Shown: positions 35,204-44,952, counted from the stretch's first letter. The stretch is 64,000 nt of DNA from CAVUFH01 sp963740835 (GCA_963740835.1 CAVUFH010000003.1:1364001-1428000), one strand, 5' to 3'. Numbers and translations: made by a program. Notes: generated by a model not told the origin, from the sequence alone.

Positions 35204-36123
35204 CGTTCCACCCACCGGTAGCGGCGCAGCAGCACGCCGATTCCGGTCGCGAGAACCGCTGAATACGTGATGATCGCGAGCAGGCCGCCGTTGGTCACGC
35301 CGGTGAGCGGCGAGCCGGGGTCGACGTGGCCGAGGAACACGAGGTCGCGCAGGTACAGCGGCAGCGCGAGCACGTTGATGAGCGCCGCGGCCGAGCCGCC
35401 CTTCAGCTCGAAGTCGCCGACGAAGATGCTCGACGCGATCGAGGTGACCAGGAACAGGCCGATGACCGCGGCGCCCGCGACGATGCGGCGGTCCGTGAGC
35501 GACGAGATCGCAACGCCGACGACCGCGTAGTAGACGGCCAGCAGCAGCACCGCGAGCGGAACTTTCCAGAGCACGTCGAGATGACCGGTGAAGTAGTGCA
35601 GCGCGCTGTCGCTCACGAGCATGTTGCCGACGAACAGCACGACCTGGGGGAGGAACGAGAACGCGAACAGGATCGTTGCGATGGCACCGAGTTTCGCGGC
35701 GACGTAGTCGACACCAGTGATCGGCCTGGCGAACATCAGCGGCAGGACGTGCTGGCGCCGGTCCGGGCACACGACATCGGGTGCCACCAGCGCGACGAAC
35801 AGCAGCAGCGCAGCCGAGACGCCCACGTAGTCGCGGTAGGTGATGATCTCGATCCGTTCCGTTAAGAACCGATCGCGCGTCACGTACCCGATGCCGACGT
35901 TGACGATCGCCGGAATCGTGACGATACCGAGCAGCACGAACGGCGCGACCTTCTGGCGCCACGAGCGCCGGATGCCGAGCGCGCGCCGCATCGACGCCTT
36001 GTACAACGCGAACGTCGCGGATCCGCGCCGCCCGCGAGGGCCGTCGTAAGGCCGATAGCCGCGGTCGTAGACCCGGCCGCCACCACCCGCGGCGGCGAGT
36101 CCACCCGCCTCGACGAGGCTCAC
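35200..36123 (-). CDS. ABC transporter permease
   Basis: The 307-residue protein has an N-terminal GYRPYDGPRGRR motif, typical of actinobacterial ABC-2 permeases of this cluster, and six hydrophobic segments (such as VSAALLLFVALVAPDVVCPD and VLLLAVYYAVVGVAI). VLPLMFARPITGVDYVAAKL is the coupling region. Its GTG start overlaps the stop of the upstream ATPase (36120-36123). Confidence 0.88.
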   Translation of the reverse strand: MSLVEAGGLAAAGGGGRVYDRGYRPYDGPRGRRGSATFALYKASMRRALGIRRSWRQKVAPFVLLGIVTIPAIVNVGIGYVTRDRFLTERIEIITYRDYVGVSAALLLFVALVAPDVVCPDRRQHVLPLMFARPITGVDYVAAKLGAIATILFAFSFLPQVVLFVGNMLVSDSALHYFTGHLDVLWKVPLAVLLLAVYYAVVGVAISSLTDRRIVAGAAVIGLFLVTSIASSIFVGDFELKGGSAAALINVLALPLYLRDLVFLGHVDPGSPLTGVTNGGLLAIITYSAVLATGIGVLLRRYRWVER

Positions 36124-37106
36124 GAGCCGGTCTCGCTTTCGGCGGCGTTCAGCGGGGCGTCCCCGGATCGGCGGAGGAACACCTCGTCGAGCGAGGTGAT
36201 GCGCGTCGAGAGCCGGTACAGCGGCAGCCCGAGATCGGCGACGAGGTTGCGGACCAGGTCGAGGCCGTCGTCGCTGTCGATCTCCACCTCGACGACACCG
36301 TCTACCGAGACCGCGGGCAGTTGCGCGGCACCAAGTGCCGCGACCAGCTCCTCGCGGCGCGGACCGACGTCGACGGTGACCGTGCCGGTGCGCTCCAGCA
36401 GCGCGTCGGTCGCGCCGGCCACGACGAGCCGGCCGGCATTGATCATCACGACGTGGTCGCAGACCTTTTGCACGTCGTCGAGCAGGTGCGTGGCCATCAG
36501 CACCGAGATCCCGAAGGAGCCGAGCCGGGCGACGAGGGCGAGCATGTCCTCGCGGCCGACCGGGTCGAGGCCCGCGGTCGGCTCGTCGAGCAGCACCAGT
36601 TCCGGATCGCTCACGATCGCCTGTGCGAGCTTGGCCCGCTGCCGCATGCCGGTCGAGAACTCGCCGATCGGGCGGAAGCGCGCTTCGTCGAGGCCGACGA
36701 GGTCGAGGATGTCGGAGGCGCGCTGGCGAGCGGCGCGCGCGGGCAGACCGCTCAGCTCGCCGAACGTCGCCACGACGTCGGAAGCGCTCTGGTCCAGGGG
36801 CAGGCAGTCGTGCTCGGGCATATAACCGAGGCGGGCCCGCACGCCGATCGGATCGCGCGCGACGTCGAGTCCGCACACCTCGATGTGTCCTTCGGTCGGG
36901 TGCGCGAGCCCGAGCAGCAGGCGGAACGTCGTCGTCTTGCCCGCGCCGTTGGCGCCCACCAGCCCGATGCGCCCGCGCGGCACCTCGACGCTCAGGTTGT
37001 CGAGCGCGGTCGCCCCCGGGTACCGCTTGGTCAGTCCGTCGAGCCGGAGAAGAGGCGCAGTTTCCACGACACCCGAGTCTGTCACCCGTTCGCGGCTGCG
37101 CCGCAC
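36120..37106 (-). CDS. ABC transporter ATP-binding protein
   Basis: The ATPase has Walker A (VGANGAGKTTTFRLL), Q-loop region (LGYMPEHDCLPLDQ), signature (FSTGMRQRAKLAQAI), Walker B (LVLLDEPTAGLDP) and H-loop (MATHLLDDVQKV). A C-terminal extension follows, ending near SLDEVFLRRSG as in multidrug/antibiotic ATPases. It is the first gene of the four-gene array. The start is unsettled: GTG at 37106 or GTG at 37085. Confidence 0.93.
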   Translation of the reverse strand: MRRSRERVTDSGVVETAPLLRLDGLTKRYPGATALDNLSVEVPRGRIGLVGANGAGKTTTFRLLLGLAHPTEGHIEVCGLDVARDPIGVRARLGYMPEHDCLPLDQSASDVVATFGELSGLPARAARQRASDILDLVGLDEARFRPIGEFSTGMRQRAKLAQAIVSDPELVLLDEPTAGLDPVGREDMLALVARLGSFGISVLMATHLLDDVQKVCDHVVMINAGRLVVAGATDALLERTGTVTVDVGPRREELVAALGAAQLPAVSVDGVVEVEIDSDDGLDLVRNLVADLGLPLYRLSTRITSLDEVFLRRSGDAPLNAAESETGS

Positions 37107-37200
37107 CGAGCCTGTAACCAGCCTGCCGGCGAGCGACGATTTACCGCGCGCTGACCGCGGCGCGGGCGTCGGCTAACCCGCCGCTCCGTACGTTCGGTCG

Positions 37201-38562
37201 GTGTTGCACGCCACCACATCCGGTTGGAGACCGGTCGGGGTGGCAGCGTGCTGCACGCTCGCGACCATGCTGGCGCCGTTCACCGGCCGCTGGTGGATCA
37301 CCGGGCTCTGCACCGCGCTCGCGACCGCGACGGCGATCTGGGTCGCGCGTCGCCACACGCATGTCGACCCGCGTGCGGTCGCGGTCGCGGCCGGTGTGGT
37401 CCTTGCGGTCGCCGTCGTCCTGCCGCCCCACGGATCGCACGACGTGTGGTCCTACGCGATGGTCGGTCGCACGGTCGCCGCGCACCACGCCAACCCGTAC
37501 GTGACGCCGCCCGGCGCGTTCCCCGCCGATCCGATTCTGGCCGGGGTCGCCCGCGGATGGCGGCACACGACCACGCCCTACGGTCCCGTGTTCGTCGCGT
37601 ACGCGGCGGGCGTGGCGAGCGTCGCGGGTCCGCATCCGCTCCTCGAACGTTGGGGCTTCCAGTTGGGAGACGCCCTCGCCGTCGCGCTCGCGCTGTGGCT
37701 GCTGTGGCGGGCAACCGGCATGTCGAGCGCGTTGGTGCTGCTCGCCATGCATCCTGTCGTCAGTGCGACGATCGTCAACGGCGGGCACAACGACGCGCTC
37801 GTCGGCCTCGCGGTCCTGGCGGCGGCGCTGCTCGCGCGGGCGGACCGGTTCGCGGCGTCCGGGTGGGCGCTCGCGGCCGGCGCGCTCGTCAAGCTCCCGG
37901 CCGGACTCGCGGTGTTGCCGCTGGCCGCGTGGGCCTGGAAGCGCCGGGGTGTGGGGGCAGCAATCGAGGTCAGCGCGCCTCCGCTCGTGCTCGCGTTGGG
38001 CTCGAACGCGTTCGTCCCGGGTGCGTTGCATTCGGTGGCGAGCGCGGACGCGGGCGTTGTGTCGCGCGGGTCGGTCTGGAACCTCGCGCTCCAGGCGCGC
38101 ACCTGGTTCGCCGCGTCGTGGGGCGGGAGCGGCTTTGCACCCTTGCTCACGAAGGGCGCGCTCGTCATGGTGGCGCTGTTCGCGCTGGTGGCTGCGCGTC
38201 AGGCACTCCACGCGCGAACTCGCGTCGACGGCGGGGTCGCGACCGCGACCTCGTCGTGGCTGTTCGCGGGTGCTTACACTCTGCCGTGGTACGCAGGGTG
38301 GTCGCTGCCCGTTGCCGCCTTACAACCGGCCTCGCCAGTCACGGCGCTCATCGTTGTGCAGGCGGGCTTTCTCGCCGCGAGCGGGACGATCCCGCGCGCG
38401 TTCATGCACCGACACGCGGCGCTCGGTGCGACGGTGCATCTCGTCATCCCCGCCGTCCTGCTCGCGGCGTTCCTCGTCGCGGTCCTGTGCACCGATCAGC
38501 CGGCGCGTCAACGGCCACTTCCATCGCGTCGGGCGCCGGAGGACGTCGTCGCGATTTCGTGA
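37201..38562 (+). CDS. GT-C family membrane glycosyltransferase, MptB-like
   Basis: The 453-residue polytopic protein has the first-loop acidic motif SHDVWSYAMVGRTVAAHHANPYV, followed by TTPYGPVFVAYAAG, VNGGHNDALVGLAVLAAALL and AGALVKLPAGLAVLPL. These match polyprenyl-phosphate-mannose-dependent alpha-1,6-mannosyltransferases of Actinomycetota in organisation, though identity to a particular enzyme is unproved. It would draw donor from the Ppm synthase at 15.8 kb. GTG at 37201 is the first start after the divergent ABC array. Confidence 0.75.
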   Translation: MLHATTSGWRPVGVAACCTLATMLAPFTGRWWITGLCTALATATAIWVARRHTHVDPRAVAVAAGVVLAVAVVLPPHGSHDVWSYAMVGRTVAAHHANPYVTPPGAFPADPILAGVARGWRHTTTPYGPVFVAYAAGVASVAGPHPLLERWGFQLGDALAVALALWLLWRATGMSSALVLLAMHPVVSATIVNGGHNDALVGLAVLAAALLARADRFAASGWALAAGALVKLPAGLAVLPLAAWAWKRRGVGAAIEVSAPPLVLALGSNAFVPGALHSVASADAGVVSRGSVWNLALQARTWFAASWGGSGFAPLLTKGALVMVALFALVAARQALHARTRVDGGVATATSSWLFAGAYTLPWYAGWSLPVAALQPASPVTALIVVQAGFLAASGTIPRAFMHRHAALGATVHLVIPAVLLAAFLVAVLCTDQPARQRPLPSRRAPEDVVAIS

Positions 38563-38653
38563 AGCGGTGGGCTCGGCCTGCTCGGCATCGTCGTCGCGCG
38601 CATGGGCGCGGGTGAGCGACGGCAATCTCTCCCCGCCGCGCTCCCTGTGGGCG

Positions 38654-40354
38654 CTACGCCTTGACGGTGGGGCGCGCCGCGTTCGAGCAGGAATCGCCGG
38701 CGTCATCGTCGAAGAACGAGAGCAGCGGGTCTTGCTGCGTCAAAACGATGCGGCCCGCAGTCGCGGCGTCGACCGTCAACCAGTCGTCGGGGCTGGTGCC
38801 GGTGCAGGCGTTGCCGGCGTCGACGTGCCATACCGCGAACGAACGAACCCGCAGCGTGAACTGTCCCGCCCGCTGCGCGTCGAACTCGATGCGCCGGCCG
38901 GAAGTGGAGACGAGCCGGCCCGGCCCGTCGAGGATCGCCGGCGCGCCCGCCACCTCGTAGACGATCCAGTGCCGAGCGCGATCCACCGGATGCAAGTAAC
39001 TCAGCCCGCTGCGTACGAGCTGCGCTTCGCGCTGCGAAGACGGATCGAACGACGTGTCCGGGAGCGCGACGTACGAAACCCCGTTGCGCAACAGCCATTG
39101 GTGGTAGCGCGCCGCGTCTAGCGGATGGTCGCTGTCGTAGAACTCGGGGTTCAAGCGTCGGTCGAGTTGACGCTCCCACCCGCGCGCCATCTCGACGGTG
39201 GCGCCGACATATACCGACTCCCAATGTTGCGTCGTCGCGGGGATCTCGACGCGAACGGGACCGGGCACCGCATGCAAGTAGCGCAGCACGCCGTTGTAGT
39301 AGTCGGGCGCGGTCGACAAATCGGTGCTCGACGCACTGGCCACCTGCGCCACCTCGATCGCCTGCCAGCCCAACACCACCGGAACGAGCAGCAGCACCGG
39401 CCGCAGCCGCCGCGGATCCGCGAGCAGGACGAGCGGCGCGGTAAGGAGGAGCGGCATGCGTACGACATTGCCGCCGAGCGGGCTGGGCACCAAGAACGCG
39501 GCGAGGCACACCGCCGCGTAGAGGCCGCAGGCGATCCGGATCGCAGGCGCGCGCCAAGTCAGCGCAACGACTCCGCACAAGGCCACGCACCAGACGAGCG
39601 AGGTGCACGGGAAGGGGAAGTCGCCGCCCGTTCCCGAGACCGCGCTCAGCGCCAGCGCGGGAGCGAGCGCGACGGCCGCGACCAATGCGGCCGTGAGGTA
39701 GGCGCGCTCGGCCCGCACCCATCCGGCGATGGCGATCACGAGGAACAGGGCGGCGATCGGGCTCGAAAGCGACGCGAGGAGCGCAAGGCAACCGGCGGCG
39801 AGGTGCGACCGGCCAAGCGTCGCCATGCAGCCCATCGCCAGCGCGAAGCCGAGCGCGAACGGCAGCCGGCCCACGACCAGGTTCGAGACCATCCCGATCG
39901 CGAACGCAGCGCTCGCGATCGTCGCGCGCGGCCGGCCGCGCACGAACACTTCGAACGCGCCGACGGCACCGGTGGTCGCGACGAGCCCGAGCGTGGCCGC
40001 GGAGAGCAACGCGCCGAGCAGCGGGAAGAGCGCGCTGTAGCCGAGCGTGGGATGGCCACCGAACCACTGCGGGTTCCAGGAGAAGTTGCCGTTCCGGGCG
40101 ACGGAGATGCGCAAGAGGGCCGCGGGGTAGTCCGGCCCGCGCCAGCCGACTGCCCGCACCACTGCGCAGGCGATCGCGGTCGCGCACGCGATGGGGATAG
40201 CACGGAGCGTGTGCCGGAACCCGGCGACCGCATCCGGGAACGCTCTCGCGACGCGTGGCGCGACCAAGGGCACTCGTGCAACGTACGAAAGCGCGCCTGA
40301 GCCTCCGATGAACAAGCGGTCAACGAGTTGCAAAGCCGCCGTGGCGGTGCGCAA
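38654..40354 (-). CDS. Large polytopic membrane protein with extracytoplasmic C-domain
   Basis: The protein of up to 566 residues has about ten hydrophobic segments in the first 340 residues. One loop reads RNGNFSWNPQWFGGHPTLGYSALFP, as in YfhO/6-pyruvoyl-related GT-C-like proteins, and is followed by a soluble C-terminal domain of about 200 residues (YLHAVPGPVRVEIP ... PDTSFDPSSQ). The fold suggests a membrane glycosyltransferase, but no catalytic motif is certain. A TTG at 40354 is the longest start; GTG at 40273 is an alternative. It begins 15 bp after the GatD stop, so it may be the third gene of the MurT/GatD operon. Confidence 0.65.
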   Translation of the reverse strand: MRTATAALQLVDRLFIGGSGALSYVARVPLVAPRVARAFPDAVAGFRHTLRAIPIACATAIACAVVRAVGWRGPDYPAALLRISVARNGNFSWNPQWFGGHPTLGYSALFPLLGALLSAATLGLVATTGAVGAFEVFVRGRPRATIASAAFAIGMVSNLVVGRLPFALGFALAMGCMATLGRSHLAAGCLALLASLSSPIAALFLVIAIAGWVRAERAYLTAALVAAVALAPALALSAVSGTGGDFPFPCTSLVWCVALCGVVALTWRAPAIRIACGLYAAVCLAAFLVPSPLGGNVVRMPLLLTAPLVLLADPRRLRPVLLLVPVVLGWQAIEVAQVASASSTDLSTAPDYYNGVLRYLHAVPGPVRVEIPATTQHWESVYVGATVEMARGWERQLDRRLNPEFYDSDHPLDAARYHQWLLRNGVSYVALPDTSFDPSSQREAQLVRSGLSYLHPVDRARHWIVYEVAGAPAILDGPGRLVSTSGRRIEFDAQRAGQFTLRVRSFAVWHVDAGNACTGTSPDDWLTVDAATAGRIVLTQQDPLLSFFDDDAGDSCSNAARPTVKA

Positions 40355-40369
40355 GTCGCCGCGAAATCG

Positions 40370-41080
40370 TCACCGACGGTGCTTCTTCGATCGCGACGTA
40401 CGTGCGACGAGGGCGTCGTGGAGCGCGGTCGCGAGGTCGTCGCCGGGGAGCTCGGGCAACGGGCCGACCATCCACTCGAGGACCGCATCGGCGAGGGCCG
40501 GGTTGCGCACGAGTACCGGTCCGTGCAGGTAGGTGCCGAGTATGTGCGCGCCGAACACCCCCTCGAGGTGACCGTCATGGCGAGTGGTTCCGAGCGGCGG
40601 CGGTCCCGAGTGCACGATCGTCGCGCCCGCGTGGTTCTCGAAGCCGCACACGGTTCCGACCGCCGGTACACGCGCGTCGACGACGACCTCACCGACCCGC
40701 CGCACCGGCTCGGGTTCGGTCGTCGCGTCGAGCAGGCCGATGCCCCCGATCGTGTGACCGTCGCCGACGCGGATGCTGGTACCGAGCAGTTGGAAGCCCG
40801 CGCAGACCGCGACGATCGCGGCGCCTGCGGTCCACGCCTCGACGAGGCCGGCGTCGTGCAGCAACGTCGCGGCCGCACGCTCGGTGTGGTTCTCACCGCC
40901 CCCGATCACATAACAATCCAGCGCGCGCGGGACCGGGTCGCCGGCGCGCACGGTCACGACCTCGGCCGGCACTGCGCGCCGCTGCAGCCGCAGGAACAGG
41001 GCGACCGCGTTGCCCCGGTCGCCGTACGTACCGAGCAGCTCGGGGAAGACGAGACCGATCCGCACGATCGACTCGCTCAC
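40370..41080 (-). CDS. gatD: GatD-type glutamine amidotransferase (lipid II isoglutaminyl synthase subunit)
   Basis: The 236-residue class I glutamine amidotransferase supplies ammonia for amidation of the D-Glu of lipid II. It shows YVIGGGENHTER, the nucleophile in AIVAVCAGFQLLGTSI and the late GAHILGTYLHGPVL with the catalytic His. Its GTG start overlaps the MurT stop (GTGA), matching the fixed order murT-gatD in Gram-positive bacteria. It acts in the cytoplasm with MurT. Confidence 0.92.
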   Translation of the reverse strand: MSESIVRIGLVFPELLGTYGDRGNAVALFLRLQRRAVPAEVVTVRAGDPVPRALDCYVIGGGENHTERAAATLLHDAGLVEAWTAGAAIVAVCAGFQLLGTSIRVGDGHTIGGIGLLDATTEPEPVRRVGEVVVDARVPAVGTVCGFENHAGATIVHSGPPPLGTTRHDGHLEGVFGAHILGTYLHGPVLVRNPALADAVLEWMVGPLPELPGDDLATALHDALVARTSRSKKHRR

Positions 41081-42366
41081 CGCCGCGGGCCGCGCCGCAT
41101 GAGTGCTTGGTGCGCGGTGTAGGACGCCACCACGACGAGGCTTTCCGCCGCGTGGAACTGCTCGATGGCCCGGCCGGGATCGGGTTCGGTGCCGACGAGC
41201 TCGAGTCCCGCGCTCTGCACCCGCACCGCCACGTCCAGGCACCGCGTGCCCGACGCGATGACCCGGCGGGGCCGCAATCTCTCGTAGGGGACGTCCCACA
41301 ACCACGACGGGTCGCGGCCGTCGGCGGCGTTGTCGTTCTGGACGAAGAGGATCGTCGACGGATCGTCGAGCAGGTCCTCGATCAACGCGGCCCAGCCCGC
41401 CGGGTTCTTCACCAGCACAAGGCGTGCATCCCGCCCCGAGTGGGTCCGCAGGGTGTTGGGACGGGCGCCGACGCGCGCCACACGCGATGCCGCGGCGAGC
41501 GCGCGCGGCACGGGGACGCCCAACGTCGATGCCGCGACGACCGCCAGCGCCCGGTTGGCGTACTGCCAGCGACCACGGAGCGCCATCGGTACGTCGAACG
41601 AGCAACCGGTGACGTGCAGTGCCGGGCCGCGCTGCACCGCGACCGGTCGGGGCTTGACCCGCCCGCAGCGACAGCACCAGCCGCGGCCGGACGGTTCGCG
41701 GTCGAGGATCCCGTCGCACCGAAGGCAGACCACCGCGTCGAGCTCTGCGTGCGCGTCGACATCGACCCACGAGACGTGTCGCCCGGCCAGGCTCCAGGCG
41801 ACGTTCGGATCGTTCGCCGGTGCGATGAACTGTGCGTCGCACGATGCGAACGCGTCCCTCCACATCCGGGAGAGCCGCGCGACCTCGTGGTGGCGGTCGA
41901 GTTGATCGCGCGACAATTCACCGAGCACGACGAGTGCCGGTCGCGTTTGCGCGATAGCCGCCGGAAGCACCGCCTCATCCACTTCGAGCACCGCGTGGGT
42001 CGCGGCGCGATCGCGGCCGAGCGCGGTCGCGAGACCGGGCAACATGTTGGCGCCGCCGGTGTTTGTCGAGACCTCGACACCGTCGTCACGCAAGGCCGCG
42101 GTCAGCAGCGACGTCACCGCGGTCTTGCCGTTTGTTGCCGAGACAAGTGTCACGACGCGGCCTCGCGCGAGGCGGTCGAGCGCGTCCGGGACGAGCATCA
42201 ACGTGATGGTCCCCGGGAGCTGCTGGCCCGAGCCGCGCCCGCTTCGCCGCGCGGCGAACCCCGCGGCGCGGCCGGCGGCGATCGTGAGCCGGACCCGAAA
42301 CCGCAACCGCGAGGCAGCGGCGCGGTGCGCACCGGATCGGTTCGTTCGCCGCCCGGTCGCATGCAC
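41077..42366 (-). CDS. murT: MurT, lipid II isoglutaminyl synthase catalytic subunit
   Basis: The protein has a Mur-ligase ATPase domain (VTLVSATNGKTAVTSLLT), the LVVLGELSRDQLDRHHE segment and a four-cysteine zinc ribbon (CLRCDG ... WCCRCG) specific to MurT, then the C-terminal Mur domain (RPNTLRTHSGRDARLVLVKNPAGW). With GatD it amidates the second stem-peptide residue of lipid II. The start is uncertain: GTG 42366 is shown, but TTG at 42426 or a downstream TTG near LRFRVRLTIAAGRAAG are also possible, and none has a clear ribosome site. Confidence 0.92.
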   Translation of the reverse strand: MHATGRRTNRSGAHRAAASRLRFRVRLTIAAGRAAGFAARRSGRGSGQQLPGTITLMLVPDALDRLARGRVVTLVSATNGKTAVTSLLTAALRDDGVEVSTNTGGANMLPGLATALGRDRAATHAVLEVDEAVLPAAIAQTRPALVVLGELSRDQLDRHHEVARLSRMWRDAFASCDAQFIAPANDPNVAWSLAGRHVSWVDVDAHAELDAVVCLRCDGILDREPSGRGWCCRCGRVKPRPVAVQRGPALHVTGCSFDVPMALRGRWQYANRALAVVAASTLGVPVPRALAAASRVARVGARPNTLRTHSGRDARLVLVKNPAGWAALIEDLLDDPSTILFVQNDNAADGRDPSWLWDVPYERLRPRRVIASGTRCLDVAVRVQSAGLELVGTEPDPGRAIEQFHAAESLVVVASYTAHQALMRRGPRR

Positions 42367-42426
42367 GGCACAACCGTACGGAGCCCGCGCTGACGCGGCG
42401 TTGAGCGCAGGGTAAGGGGACGGCAA

Positions 42427-42848
42427 AACGCGGAACGGGACGCGGTCGCGCGACGTTCAACGCGCGGGAGCGTTGTTCTTGTTGCTCGCGTGCTTCTCAC
42501 GCTTCCTGTTCACGCGTACCTCGGACAAGGACGCAATGACCATCGAGAAGCGGCGACGGAACATCGTGTACCGGACGTGCGGCTGACATCATCGCGGCGC
42601 CCATCGCCTTGGTCGGCGTGGCGACCGGGACGCACGCGCCGTACGCACCGCACACGCTCGTCCTCGAAGCTCCTCCTCGAAACCGTCTGCGCGTTCGACT
42701 TCTCCTGGCGCGTCAAGGGTGGCTTCCGCGGGTGGTTCGCGGACAAGTGACCGGTGGGCCGCGTCTGGCTTGACCGCGAACTTTCGGTGAACTAAGTCTG
42801 AACATACGCAGGCGTGCCGGCCGGTCGTCCAGCGGTGCGGGGGACAAC
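42427..42848. other. 422-bp gap with decayed coding text
   Basis: No intact gene is apparent. On the plus strand an ATG at about 42536 gives only 16 residues (MTIEKRRRNIVYRTCG). Another frame holds ADIIAAPIALVGVATGTHAPY, and a third ends SSSKLLLETVCAFDFSWRV then KGGFRGWFADK and a stop at 42750. The three pieces could be a small gene broken by frameshifts, but no family is recognised. The last 100 bases hold the promoter of the PhoD gene. Confidence 0.3.
42770..42798 (+). promoter_or_regulatory. Predicted promoter of the PhoD gene
   Basis: A -35-like TTGACC (42770-42775) is followed after 17 bp by a -10-like TAAGTC (42793-42798), about 45 bp before the ATG at 42849. A GGGGGA ribosome site lies between. 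No phosphate-regulator box is evident. Confidence 0.45.
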
Positions 42849-44417
42849 ATGAAGCGACTCGGTCTCGTGCTGGTGTGCCTCTCGGTGCTCTTGGCGGCCT
42901 GCTCGTTGCCGTCGGTCGCCCCCGGTACCGCCGGCTTCCCGAACGGTGTCGCGGCCGGCGATGTCACCGACAACGGCGCGATCCTGTGGACCCGCACCTC
43001 GGCCGCGGCCGACGTCCAGGTCGATGTCTACGACGCGGTGTTCGCGCCCAACTCGCTCATCGCGGTTCCCGGGACAACGCCGGTCTTCACCGCATCGGCG
43101 ACCACCGCAGCCGCCGACGACTTCACCACCAAGGTGGCGGTGAGCGGACTGCAGTCGCACCACATCTACTTCTACCGATTCACGAACGGTGCCGAGCAGA
43201 GCCAGCTCGGTCGCTTCGTGACCGCGCCGGCGGCCGACGAGGCCGCGACGTTCCGCTTCGTGGTGGCGGCCGATTCGGACGGTTTCCCGGTCGGTGGTTC
43301 GCCCGCGTTCAACAACTTCGAGGTGCTCAACGCCGCGCGCCTCAACCAGCCCGACTTCTGGTCGTTCCTCGGCGACACCATCTACTCCGACTCGAGCTTC
43401 GCACCCGGTTTGATCACGACCGTGGGCGAGTACCGCGCCGCGCACGAGCAGAACCGTTCGTTTGCGAATTTGCGCAACCTCATGAGCGCGACCGGAACGT
43501 ACGCGCAGATCGACGACCACGAGGTCTACAACGACTTCGACGGTGAAACCGTCGACCCCACGCGTTACGCAGCCGGTCTCCAGGCGTTCAACGACTGGAT
43601 GCCGACCAACAGCGCGAACGTCATCGCCGATCCGACCTCCGCGGGCGGACACCCGCGCTACTTCCACCAGAAGTGGGGCACCCAGGTCGAGATCTTCCAG
43701 CTCGACGAACGGTCGTGCCGCAGCTCGCAGGGTCCAGTGAAGATGTTGTGCACCGTCGACGGAACCCTCGACCTCGCGCCGACCGCGCCGAGCGGTCTCC
43801 GGCTCGCGGCCGGGCTCTCCGCGATGCCGCCCCCTGGTTGCCTCGACAAGATCAACGATCCGCTGCGCACGTTCCTCGGGCCGGTGCAGAAAGCCGCGTT
43901 CGAGGCCGACCTCGACGCGTCGACCGCGAAATTCAAGATTGTCCTCAGCGAGGACGCGATCCAGCAGTTCTACGCGCTCCCGTACGACCGGTGGGAGGGC
44001 TACGGCGCCGAGCGCACTGAGATCCTCAACCACATCCGAACGAACGGGATCTCGCACGTTGTGTTCCTCACGACGGATCTCCACGCCAACATCGCCAACG
44101 ACGTGTTCCTCGACAAGACCACCGATGACGAGCCGATCGCGTACGAGGCGATCAGCGGGCCGATCGCGACGAACACGTACAAGCACGAGATCATCAATGC
44201 GTTCCCCGCCAACGGCGAGGCTCTCGTCGGGTCACTCCAGGCTGTGTTGTCCATTCAGGGTGTCGACTGCCGCGCTCTCGACGTGTACTCCTATCAACTG
44301 GTCGAGGTGAATGCAGCCGTGGGGACGCTCACGGTCAGTTCCCGCGACAAGAACGGCAACGTCTTGAGCGACGACCTGACGCCCGCGACGAAGTGCACCA
44401 AGACCCTCGGCCCGTAG
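42849..44417 (+). CDS. PhoD-family alkaline phosphatase lipoprotein
   Basis: The 522-residue protein has a lipoprotein signal (LSVLLAACSLP, about C18) and an N-terminal Fn3-like domain starting FPNGVAAGDVTDNGAILWTR. The metallophosphatase domain of the PhoD type shows FLGDTIYSDSS, the IDDHEVYNDFDG metal-binding segment and late VVFLTTDLHANIAND. It would hydrolyse phosphodiesters or phosphomonoesters outside the membrane, with Fe/Ca at the active site as known for PhoD. GGGGGA precedes the ATG. Confidence 0.92.
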   Translation: MKRLGLVLVCLSVLLAACSLPSVAPGTAGFPNGVAAGDVTDNGAILWTRTSAAADVQVDVYDAVFAPNSLIAVPGTTPVFTASATTAAADDFTTKVAVSGLQSHHIYFYRFTNGAEQSQLGRFVTAPAADEAATFRFVVAADSDGFPVGGSPAFNNFEVLNAARLNQPDFWSFLGDTIYSDSSFAPGLITTVGEYRAAHEQNRSFANLRNLMSATGTYAQIDDHEVYNDFDGETVDPTRYAAGLQAFNDWMPTNSANVIADPTSAGGHPRYFHQKWGTQVEIFQLDERSCRSSQGPVKMLCTVDGTLDLAPTAPSGLRLAAGLSAMPPPGCLDKINDPLRTFLGPVQKAAFEADLDASTAKFKIVLSEDAIQQFYALPYDRWEGYGAERTEILNHIRTNGISHVVFLTTDLHANIANDVFLDKTTDDEPIAYEAISGPIATNTYKHEIINAFPANGEALVGSLQAVLSIQGVDCRALDVYSYQLVEVNAAVGTLTVSSRDKNGNVLSDDLTPATKCTKTLGP

Positions 44418-44444
44418 GGCGGAGCGAAGTCCGCGCCGTCGCGA

Positions 44445-44822
44445 TCAGCGCCTCGCCTGTTGCTGCATCGCCGCGGCGATGGCCGCTTCGGTCGCGGCGA
44501 GCAGGTCGGTCGGGCTGAACTGGACGAACTCGGATCCGGCCGCCGAAGCCGCGGTGTGTCCGGGCGGCATGTAGAACGCGTCGCCGGCTTCGAACACTTC
44601 CTCGCGATCGCGATAGCGAGCGGTCATCCGACCCTTGGTCATGACACCCCAGTGCGGACATTCGCACATGCCACCGGGGAGGGCGGCGAGCATCGGCGCG
44701 AGATCGTGATCCCGGCGGATCGTCACGAAGCTGACCGTGAAGTCCTCGAGCTCGCAGGCGCGATCCTCGGCGACCTCCATGTCCATCGTGGTCGGCGTCG
44801 TTTCCTTCGATGCTTTGGCCAC
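44445..44822 (-). CDS. Cupin-domain protein
   Basis: The 125-residue protein shows a small beta-barrel with CPHWGVMTKGRMTARYRD, EEVFEAGDAFYMPPGHTA and EFVQFSP, the two cupin motifs in reduced form. The substrate or ligand is unknown. The GTG at 44822 is chosen because GGGAG lies 6-7 nt upstream on the coding strand. It is convergent with the PhoD gene. Confidence 0.8.
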   Translation of the reverse strand: MAKASKETTPTTMDMEVAEDRACELEDFTVSFVTIRRDHDLAPMLAALPGGMCECPHWGVMTKGRMTARYRDREEVFEAGDAFYMPPGHTAASAAGSEFVQFSPTDLLAATEAAIAAAMQQQARR

Positions 44823-44952
44823 AAGCTGCTCCCTCGATCGCTCACCGCATCGGGTCGGCGCGGTGACGTGTCCGCAACCTACGAAGTCGCGGGTGCGGCG
44901 ACATGGGGTGTTCGCCTCATCTTCGGGACGATCCCGCTTGTACGCTCCGTGC

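Noticed and set aside
34073..35221. 382-residue plus-strand frame over the ABC array
   Set aside because: It is opposite to ATPase motifs (Walker A and B) and lacks any domain.
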